Shown: one piece after another, positions 58,049 through 64,000 of the stretch | Position numbering within the stretch: position 1 is the stretch's first letter | Layout: the number at the start of each line of letters is the position of its first letter | NCBI GenBank assembly: GCA_003577315.1 | Contig: QEVK01000013.1 | Location: 44,128-108,127 of the forward strand | Length of the DNA: 64,000 nucleotides | From: Hyphomicrobiales bacterium | GTDB lineage: Bacteria; Pseudomonadota; Alphaproteobacteria; Rhizobiales; Rhizobiaceae | Direction of reading: 5' to 3' | Translations under genes and position numbers: made by a program | Notes under the pieces: generated by a model | Told to the model about the DNA's origin: nothing | Seen by the model: the letters and a program-made list of their open reading frames with translations, nothing else | Database searches by the model: none

Positions 58049-59086
58049 ATGACCATCACGACGGGAACGCGGCGCCGCTTCCGGAACCTGCCCTCGACGC
58101 TGTGGAGCTTCTGGCCCGGGGTGGCGGTGACCGGCGCGATCGCCCTTGCGGCCCAGTTCCTGTCGGACCACTACGGCGCGCCGGCGATGCTGATGGCGCT
58201 GCTTCTCGGCATCGCCTTCCATTTTCTGTCCGAGGACGGGCGCTGCGTGCGCGGGATCGACCTGTGCGCCCGCACGGTGCTGCGGCTGGGCGTGGCGCTT
58301 CTGGGCATGCGCATCAGCGTCGACCTGCTGCTGGGGCTCGGCGCCTCCACCATCCTGCTTCTGGTTCTCGCGATCGCGGCGACGGTCGGCTTCGGGCTGG
58401 TCGCGGCGCGGCTGCTGGGGCGCGGCTGGCGGCTGGCGCTGCTGAGCAGCGGCGCGGTGGCGATCTGCGGCGCCTCCGCCGCCATGGCGATCGCCGCCGT
58501 GCTGCCGAAGAACGAGTTCTCCGAGCGAAACCTGATCTTCACCGTGCTGTCGGTGACCGTGCTGTCGACGCTGGCCATGATCGGCTACCCGATCCTGGCC
58601 GACGCGCTCGGGCTCGACGCGCGCGCCACCGGCATCTTCTTCGGCGGCACCATCCACGACGTGGCGCAGGTGGTCGGCGCCGGCTTCTCGGTGTCGCCGG
58701 AGGCGGGCGAGACGGCGACGCTGGTCAAGCTCATCCGCGTGACCATGCTGGCGCCGGTGGTGATCGTCTTCTCGCTCGCCACGCGCAATCTCGGCCAGGA
58801 CGCGGGAACGGCAAGGCGCCCGCCGCTGCTGCCCGGCTTCGTGCTGGCCTTCCTCGCGCTCGCGGCGCTGAACTCGTTCGGCCTCATTCCCGAAACCGTC
58901 GCCGAGCTCGGCGGCGCGACCTCGCGCTGGGCGCTGCTGGCCGGCATCGTCGCCGTCGGCATCAAGACGTCGCTTCGCCGGGTGCTCGACGTCGGCGGCG
59001 ACGCGGTGGCGCTGGTGGTCGCCGAGACCGTCTTCATCGGCCTGTTCATCCTCGCCGGCCTCTATTATCTCGGATACGCCCGATGA
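58049..59086 (+). CDS. YeiH-family putative sulfate exporter
   Basis: A 345-residue membrane protein with about ten helices. VLRLGVALLGMRIS, SSGAVAICGASAAMAIAAVL and GIFFGGTIHDVAQVVGAGFS are the conserved segments of the YeiH/UPF0324 family. Some members export sulfate or sulfite-related anions and others have no assigned solute. ATG 58049 follows GGAG by eight bases; the open frame upstream is the GC-rich remnant region. It stands alone. Confidence 0.88.
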   Translation: MTITTGTRRRFRNLPSTLWSFWPGVAVTGAIALAAQFLSDHYGAPAMLMALLLGIAFHFLSEDGRCVRGIDLCARTVLRLGVALLGMRISVDLLLGLGASTILLLVLAIAATVGFGLVAARLLGRGWRLALLSSGAVAICGASAAMAIAAVLPKNEFSERNLIFTVLSVTVLSTLAMIGYPILADALGLDARATGIFFGGTIHDVAQVVGAGFSVSPEAGETATLVKLIRVTMLAPVVIVFSLATRNLGQDAGTARRPPLLPGFVLAFLALAALNSFGLIPETVAELGGATSRWALLAGIVAVGIKTSLRRVLDVGGDAVALVVAETVFIGLFILAGLYYLGYAR

Positions 59087-59149
59087 GGCCGCTGGAAACG
59101 CATCGCCGAGACGGCGAAGGGCGCGCGCCGATGGCGGTTCCGGGCCGTG

Positions 59150-59623
59150 TCAGCGCACGAGGTCGGCGGCGCTTGCGTCCAGCGCCCGCAGCAGATCGCC
59201 GGGGCCGATCCTGATCTGCAGGCCGCGCCGGCCGCCGTTCAGGAACACCAGCTCCTCCAGCGTCGCCATCTCCTCGACCGCGGTCGGCACCCGCCTGCGC
59301 TGGCCGAACGGGCTGATGCCGCCGACCTTCTAGCCGGTCAGGCGCTCGGCGTCGGCCGGCTTCATCATCTGCGCCGACTTGCCGCCGAACGCCGCCGCCA
59401 CCTTCTTCATGTTGACCTCGCGGTCGGACGGCACCACCACGCAGGCCGGCCTGCCGTCGACCTCCACCATCAGCGTCTTGAGCACGATCGCCGGCGACAC
59501 GCCGAGCGCCCCGGCGGCCTGGAGGCCGACGCGCTCCGCCCCGGGATCGTAGTCGTAGGACGACACGGAGAAATCGACGCCCAGCCGGGAAAGCGCGAGC
59601 GTCGCGGGCGTGGTTCTCGACAT
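59150..59623 (-). pseudogene. ybaK: YbaK-type Cys-tRNA(Pro) deacylase with in-frame TAG
   Basis: The reading frame from ATG 59623 encodes MSRTTPATLALSRLGVDF onward with the YbaK features KTLMVEVDGRPACVVVPSD and VNMKKVAAAFGGK. At codon 98 (59330-59332) a TAG replaces the Tyr codon expected in LTGYKVGGISPFG. Beyond it the same frame continues intact for 59 codons (KVGGISPFGQRRRVPT, EELVFLNGGRRGLQI) to a TGA. One base change, TAC to TAG, explains the break. The full protein would have 157 residues, the normal length. It hydrolyses misacylated Cys-tRNA(Pro). This is either a recent nonsense mutation or a sequencing error. Confidence 0.9.
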
Positions 59624-59768
59624 ATCCTCCTCCCGGAACGGGGCGCATCGCCGGCCGCCGGCGCGATCCTCGCGGAGCTCCTCTAGCAGAACCACGCCGG
59701 CCGGCAAGGCTTCGGCCGTCCCGCTCGCGCGGCTTCCTGCCCTGCGGCTGCCTGACATGCCGCCTCTT

Positions 59769-59791
59769 AATTGGTATTTACAGTACCAATT
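59769..59791 (+). promoter_or_regulatory. Perfect inverted repeat upstream of the nor operon
   Basis: AATTGGTA, 7-base spacer TTTACAG, TACCAATT, in an AT-rich island inside a 334-base gap before the nor genes. Arm length, symmetry and location fit a dimeric regulator of NO metabolism. It does not match the TTGAT-N4-ATCAA core of FNR/NnrR sites, so an Rrf2-type (NsrR-like) or other repressor is more plausible. The remainder of the gap (59792-59957) is GC-rich and shows nothing further. Confidence 0.6.
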
Positions 59792-59957
59792 ATAGCGATT
59801 ATGAATTGGCAATCTGAATACCGATTTCCCGGCGGCTCACCGTTCGGCCGCCGCGGAAGGAAGGCGGAGAGGCGCCGTGCCGTCGCGCCGGGCCTCGCCG
59901 GCGCGCGTGTCGCCGGCGCGGCGTCGTCTCCGCCGGCACAGGGCAGCGGAGGGGGAC

Positions 59958-60233
59958 ATGACTGCACAACACATCATCCGGATGGCGCTGGCGATCCTGG
60001 CCAGCGCGGCGAGCCTGGCGCTGTCGTGGCCCTACTGGCGCGACTTCCAGTACTGGCCGGAATCGCGGGCCATGTGGCTCGCCTATTTCGCGGTCGGCTT
60101 CGTGCTCGCCGTCTATGTCTTCTACGCCTTCCTCGACAGCCTCGGCACGCTGTTCGAGCACGACGCGCTGGAGCGCGAGAAGCGGCCGGCCTGCGGCTGC
60201 GGCGAACCTGCCGGCACGGAGGACGCATCATGA
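59958..60233 (+). CDS. Small two-helix membrane protein of the nor operon
   Basis: A 91-residue protein with two membrane helices (about 8-28, MALAILASAASLALSW; and 39-62, MWLAYFAVGFVLAVYVFYAF). A cytoplasmic-looking tail follows with a Cys pair in RPACGCGEP. I do not recognise a family. It is translationally coupled to the NorC-like gene by an ATGA overlap and is the first gene after the inverted repeat. It may be an assembly factor or a third subunit of the NO reductase. Start ATG 59958 follows GGAGGGGG. Confidence 0.75.
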   Translation: MTAQHIIRMALAILASAASLALSWPYWRDFQYWPESRAMWLAYFAVGFVLAVYVFYAFLDSLGTLFEHDALEREKRPACGCGEPAGTEDAS

Positions 60234-61201
60234 GCTGCAAGCCGGGCGAGCCGTGCCACGAGGGACTGAAGCGCCGCCGCGCGCTCGCCGTCCTCGGCCT
60301 GATGGCCATCCTGTTCGTCGCGCTGTCGGCGGTCTCGTTCCTCGATTCGCGCGGGCAGGCCGTGCCGTCGCAGGTCGGCTATGCCGGCTTCGACGCCGTC
60401 GAGGGCAAGCGCGTGTTCCAGTCCTACAACTGCATGGGCTGCCACACCATCGTCGGCAACGGCGCCTATTTCGCGCCCGACCTGACCAAGCTCTACGACA
60501 AGGCGGGCCCGGCCTGGCTGGAAGCCTTCCTCCCCTCGGCCGGGGCGTGGCCGACGAGCGGCGCCGTGCGGCGCCACCTGCAGGACCCGGCCATCGCCGC
60601 CGAGGCCGGCACCGACGACCTCGACGCCTATCTGGAGGCGTACCCGGCCGCCGCCGAGCGCATCGCGCGGCGCGGCGGCAAGGCGACCACCATGCCCAAC
60701 CTGCCGCTGACCCGCGAGGAGATCGGCAACCTGATCGCCTTCCTCAAGTACACCTCGCAGATGAACACCGAAGGCTGGCCGCCGACGCCGGCGGTGGACG
60801 GGCTGTCCTTCCCGCAGGCGACGCCGCTTCCCGCCGCCCTGCGCGCCGCCGCGACGGCAACCCCGCAGGAGGGCGCAGCCGCGGCCGCGCCGGTCTCGGC
60901 GGTCGCCCATGGCGAGGCGCTGGCGGTCGACAACGGCTGCACGGCCTGCCACGCCACCGACCGCCAGCGGCTGGTCGGCCCCGGCTGGGGCGGACTCTAC
61001 GGCTCGACGACCACGCTCGCCGACGGCTCGGCCGTCGCGGTCGACGAGGCCTACCTGACCCAGTCGATCCTCGATCCCGACGCGCACATCGTCGCCGGGT
61101 TCGAGCCGGGCGCCATGCCCTCCTTCGCCGACATGCTGGAGGCCGGGGAGGTCGCCGCCATCGTCGCCTTCATCCGCAGCCTCGGGGAGACCAAGCCATG
61201 A
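60230..61201 (+). CDS. norC: NorC fused to a second cytochrome c domain
   Basis: A 323-residue membrane-anchored di-haem cytochrome. A Cys-containing N-terminus (MSCKPGEPCHEG), one membrane helix (about 18-38), then a NorC domain with haem motif CMGCH (68-72) and axial Met155 in TTMPNLPL. A Pro/Ala linker of about 35 residues leads to a second domain with CTACH (237-241), GPGWGGLYGS and axial Met296 in GAMPSF. That second domain resembles the cytochrome c module fused to caa3-type oxidase subunit II. Canonical NorC is about 150 residues with one haem. It feeds electrons to the NorB encoded by the next, overlapping gene. Confidence 0.88.
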   Translation: MSCKPGEPCHEGLKRRRALAVLGLMAILFVALSAVSFLDSRGQAVPSQVGYAGFDAVEGKRVFQSYNCMGCHTIVGNGAYFAPDLTKLYDKAGPAWLEAFLPSAGAWPTSGAVRRHLQDPAIAAEAGTDDLDAYLEAYPAAAERIARRGGKATTMPNLPLTREEIGNLIAFLKYTSQMNTEGWPPTPAVDGLSFPQATPLPAALRAAATATPQEGAAAAAPVSAVAHGEALAVDNGCTACHATDRQRLVGPGWGGLYGSTTTLADGSAVAVDEAYLTQSILDPDAHIVAGFEPGAMPSFADMLEAGEVAAIVAFIRSLGETKP

Positions 61202-62889
61202 TCCGGATCGAATACGAGACGCAGCGGCTTTCGTTGCGCTTCTTCATGGTCATGCTGGTGCTGTTCTTCCTCCAGACCGCGTTCGGCCTGCTGCTGGCGG
61301 CCCAGCACATCGACCCGACGCTGCTGGCCGGCACGCTCAACTTCAACGTGCTGCGCTCGCAGCACGTCAACCTCGCCATCTTCTGGGTGCTGTCGGGCTT
61401 CATCGCCACCATCCTGTTCGTCGGCCCGCTGCTGTCGAAGCGCGAGCTGGCCGAGCCGTGGCTGATCAAGGTGCTGTTCTACGCGCTCCTGGCCGTGGTG
61501 GCGTGGAACGCGCTGACCCAGGTGCTGGCGCAGCAGGGCGTGGCCGGCTGGTGGATGGGCCAGCCGCTCCTTCAGGAGGGGCTGGAATATCTGGAGGCCG
61601 GCCGCGTCGCCGACGTGGTGATCCTGATCGGCTTCGCCATCCTGTGCCGGGTCGTGCTGCGCACCTTCCCGCCGCGCGCGCAGTGGAACGAGATCCACTG
61701 GGGCCTCGGCCTCGGCGTGGTGGCGCTGACGCTGGTGTGGATTTTCGGCATGGCCTTCGTCGAGCGGCTGGACGTGCAGGAATATTTCCGCTGGTACGTC
61801 GTCCACTACTGGGTCGAGGGCGTGTGGGAGGTCATCCACATCGCGCTGGTCGGCTTCCTGCTGGTGCTGATGTTCGGCGCCAACGTCAAGTCGGTCGGCT
61901 ACGCCGTGTTCTGGGGCATCTCGCTGGTGTGGCTGTCGGGCCTGCTCGGCAACGCCCATCACTATTTCTGGATCGGCACGCCCGAGTTCTGGCAGTTCTG
62001 GGGCTCGCTGTTCAGCGCGCTGGAGCCGCTGCCGCTGATCTTCTGCTTCTGGCACATCTATCTCGACGCCCACCAGGACGGAAAGCCGGTCGCCAACATG
62101 CCGGCCTTCTCCTTCCTGCTCGGTTCGGTGGTGCTGGAGCAGGTCGGGGCCGGCATCCTCGGCTTCACCATGACCTTCGCGCTGACCAACGTGTGGTCGC
62201 ACGGCACATGGGTGACGCTGAGCCACGCGCATCTGGCGCTGTTTGGCACCTTCGGCATGCTCGGCCTCGCCGCCGCCTATTATGCCGTGCCGATCATGCG
62301 CGGGCTGGCCGCCTTCGACCAGCGGCCGGGGCGGCTCGCCTTCTGGCTGGTCTTCACCGGCATGCTCGGGCTGGGCTTCGTCTTCGCCACCGGCGGTACG
62401 GTGCAGGTGTTCGTCTACCGCACGCTCGGCCTCGACTGGTTCAGCGGCGACGTGGCGCCGGCCATGCAGTTCGCCAAGGTCTCGGTGCCGGTCTTCGGCA
62501 TGGTCTTCGCGTCCGGCGTCGGCGTGCTGGTCTACGACCTCCTGACGATGGGGCTGCGCGCGCCGGCCGCTGCCGGCGACGAGGCGGCCGCCGTCCCGCG
62601 GTCGGCCGGCTGGGGCCGGCGGCTGAGCGGCTGGGAGACCGGGCTGTGGCTGCTCGCCATGTGGGTGTTCGGCGGCATCATCACGCTCGGCCTGCTGTCG
62701 TTCAACCTGCCGTCCGTGCAGCAGGGCAACGCGCTGTTTCCCTATCTGATGGCGGGGATCGGCTATCCGGGCCTGCTTCTGACGACGCTGCTGTTCGTGC
62801 GGCGTTTCCTGCGCTCGCTGGAGGCGCGCCGTCATGTCCCGGCGGCGCCCCTCGTCGTGGCGGCGGTCTCTCCCGCCGGCGCCGGCTGA
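61198..62889 (+). CDS. norB: Nitric oxide reductase catalytic subunit, extended
   Basis: A 563-residue haem-copper superfamily protein with about 14 helices that reduces 2 NO to N2O. Residues align with cNor NorB at a constant offset of about four: His56 and His345 (low-spin haem), His343 (haem b3), His203, His254, His255 and Glu207 (non-haem iron), Glu211 and Glu276. Signatures are YWVEGVWE, GNAHHYFWIG, SALEPLP and SHAHLALFG. Canonical NorB is about 450-470 residues; this one has about 100 more at the C-terminus, probably two helices. An extra His214 (WEVIH) lies one helix turn from Glu211. norQ and norD are not adjacent. Confidence 0.92.
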   Translation: MIRIEYETQRLSLRFFMVMLVLFFLQTAFGLLLAAQHIDPTLLAGTLNFNVLRSQHVNLAIFWVLSGFIATILFVGPLLSKRELAEPWLIKVLFYALLAVVAWNALTQVLAQQGVAGWWMGQPLLQEGLEYLEAGRVADVVILIGFAILCRVVLRTFPPRAQWNEIHWGLGLGVVALTLVWIFGMAFVERLDVQEYFRWYVVHYWVEGVWEVIHIALVGFLLVLMFGANVKSVGYAVFWGISLVWLSGLLGNAHHYFWIGTPEFWQFWGSLFSALEPLPLIFCFWHIYLDAHQDGKPVANMPAFSFLLGSVVLEQVGAGILGFTMTFALTNVWSHGTWVTLSHAHLALFGTFGMLGLAAAYYAVPIMRGLAAFDQRPGRLAFWLVFTGMLGLGFVFATGGTVQVFVYRTLGLDWFSGDVAPAMQFAKVSVPVFGMVFASGVGVLVYDLLTMGLRAPAAAGDEAAAVPRSAGWGRRLSGWETGLWLLAMWVFGGIITLGLLSFNLPSVQQGNALFPYLMAGIGYPGLLLTTLLFVRRFLRSLEARRHVPAAPLVVAAVSPAGAG

Positions 62890-62941
62890 GGAGGACAGCC
62901 GCGCCGGTCGGGAAGGGGGGTCCCGCCCGGAGCGCAGGCCG

Positions 62942-62977
62942 GGATCGCGGCGGCGGCCGGCACCGCCGCCGCGATCC
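62942..62977. terminator. Bidirectional hairpin between norB and the TPP enzyme
   Basis: A perfect 15-bp stem GGATCGCGGCGGCGG/CCGCCGCCGCGATCC with a 6-base loop lies between the two convergent genes. There is no T run on either strand, but stem length and position favour a shared terminator. Confidence 0.65.
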
Positions 62978-63008
62978 TGCGCTCATCCCCGGATGGCCGC
63001 CGCGACGC

Positions 63009-64000
63009 TCAGATCAGCGCCTCGATCAGGAACGGGCCGCGGCGCGACAGGGCGGCGTCGAGCAGGGCCGTGAACTCCTCCACCGTCTCCGCGCGACCGG
63101 CCTCGACGCCCATGCCGTTGGCCAGCGCGCACCAGTCCAGCGCCGGGTCGCCGAGGTCGAGCATGCGGCTCGCGTTGCGGCCGAAGCGGTTGACGCCGAC
63201 ATTGCGCATCTCGCCCTGCAAGATGGCGTAGGCGCGGTTGGCGAGCACGATGGTGACGATGTCGAGGTTCTCCCGCGCCTGCGTCCACAGGCCCTGCACC
63301 GTATACATGCCGCTGCCGTCGGCCTGGAGCGCGATCACCTTGCGGTCCGGGCAGGCGATGGCCGCCCCGGCGGCGAGCGGGATGCCGATGCCGATGGCGC
63401 CGCCCGTCAGCATCAGGTGGTCGTGCGGCGGCAGGCTTGGCGCGAGCGCGGCGAGCCGGCCGCCGGAGGTGATCGACTCGTCGCAGACGATGGCGTCCTG
63501 CGGCAGGGCGCGCGCGACCGCGATCGAGACCGTGTCGGCGTCGAGCGGGCCGGCAGGCGCGGGAATGTCGCGCTGCGCGAGCCGGCCGCGGGCGAAGGGC
63601 GCGCCGGGGCCGGCGCCGACCTTGCCGGCCAGCGCCTCCAGCGTGGCGTCGAGATCGTGCCCGGGGCCGGCCAGCTCGATGACCTCGCAGCCCGGCGGCA
63701 GCAGGCGGCTGGGCTTGCCCGGATAGGCGAAGAAGGCGACCGGCTGGCCGCCGCCGACGCATATGGCGACCTCGAACCCGGCGAGCGCCGCCACCGCCTG
63801 CTCGACCGCATAGGGGATGCGCGGGGCGACCGTCCGTCCCGCGCCGCGCGCGGTGCGGGGGGCGGTCTGGGAAAGCAGGGCCGCGCCCGTCGCGGCGGCG
63901 ATGCGGCCGGCCGCTTCCAGCGCGCCGGCGCGCAGCGCCCTGCCGGCGAGGATGAGCGCGGCCTTCCTGCCGCCGCGCAGCGCCGTGGCCGCCCGTTCCA
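63009..64000 (-). CDS. Thiamine-diphosphate enzyme, acetolactate-synthase-like (partial)
   Basis: The C-terminal 330 residues of a TPP-dependent enzyme; the 5' end is beyond the window. The central domain includes ALILAGRALRAGALEAAGRI. The TPP domain has LTGGAIGIGIPLAAGAAIA and the cofactor motif ALQADGSGMYTVQGLWTQA (ADG in place of GDG), then LANRAYAIL. This pattern fits the acetolactate synthase large-subunit-like group near benzoylformate decarboxylase rather than biosynthetic IlvB. The substrate cannot be assigned. It is convergent with norB. Confidence 0.85.
   Translation of the reverse strand, partial: ERAATALRGGRKAALILAGRALRAGALEAAGRIAAATGAALLSQTAPRTARGAGRTVAPRIPYAVEQAVAALAGFEVAICVGGGQPVAFFAYPGKPSRLLPPGCEVIELAGPGHDLDATLEALAGKVGAGPGAPFARGRLAQRDIPAPAGPLDADTVSIAVARALPQDAIVCDESITSGGRLAALAPSLPPHDHLMLTGGAIGIGIPLAAGAAIACPDRKVIALQADGSGMYTVQGLWTQARENLDIVTIVLANRAYAILQGEMRNVGVNRFGRNASRMLDLGDPALDWCALANGMGVEAGRAETVEEFTALLDAALSRRGPFLIEALI

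Noticed and set aside
61198..62889. Reading norB as a cbb3 cytochrome oxidase subunit I
   Set aside because: The presence of Glu207, Glu211 and Glu276 with the YWVEGVWE and GNAHHYFWIG motifs identifies an NO reductase; CcoN lacks these glutamates.

Overview
This is a 64 kb stretch of very GC-rich chromosome (roughly 70% GC by eye) from an alphaproteobacterium, most likely a Hyphomicrobiales member close to the Phyllobacteriaceae (Mesorhizobium/Aminobacter type). The evidence is the gene order: Smr and an XRE regulator after mltA, hslUV divergent from hisB-H-A-F-E, pckA divergent from chvI-chvG-hprK-manX-ptsH, ahcY-divL-tsaE-addBA-trxA, and trpF-B-A-accD-folC. All are chromosomal linkages typical of rhizobia and relatives. 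I found no tRNA, rRNA, insertion sequence, phage gene or CRISPR array.

Positions 1-47.7 kb are mostly conserved housekeeping DNA. From left to right: the murein transglycosylase tail, Smr and XRE genes; a DUF1402 protein; HslUV protease; the histidine operon with two small conserved passengers; pantothenate kinase; AlkB, a BON-LysM protein and ArfB; PEP carboxykinase; the ChvI/ChvG two-component system joined to a truncated, sugar-independent PTS; S-adenosylhomocysteinase; DivL, with Tyr in place of the kinase His; a TsaE-kinase fusion plus a MurU-like nucleotidyltransferase; AddAB; thioredoxin; a leftward trpF-trpB-arsC-trpA-accD-folC operon in which an arsenate reductase sits between the two tryptophan synthase genes; a TRAP-TAXI transporter; dUTPase; a glutamine amidotransferase; a broken prfC; an alpha/beta hydrolase; a 1-Cys peroxiredoxin; and a DD-carboxypeptidase lipoprotein.

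Positions 47.8-57.8 kb look accessory. A divergent short-chain dehydrogenase lacks the catalytic Tyr/Lys pair. A complete dipeptide-type ABC importer carries two substrate-binding proteins, one without a signal peptide. It is followed by a GntR/FCD regulator, an AllA-type ureidoglycolate lyase and a PuuE-type allantoinase. Together they suggest uptake and breakdown of a ureide or related cyclic amide.

Positions 58.0-64.0 kb hold a YeiH-family transporter, a ybaK gene interrupted by an in-frame TAG, and the most unusual locus of the window. This is a three-gene nitric oxide reductase operon behind a perfect 8-7-8 inverted repeat. It encodes a small two-helix membrane protein, a NorC fused to a second cytochrome c domain, and a NorB with the full cNor active site plus about 100 extra C-terminal residues. 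No norQ or norD is adjacent. A partial thiamine-diphosphate enzyme closes the window. Two genes affecting translation fidelity (prfC and ybaK) appear disrupted; either could be real decay or a sequence error.
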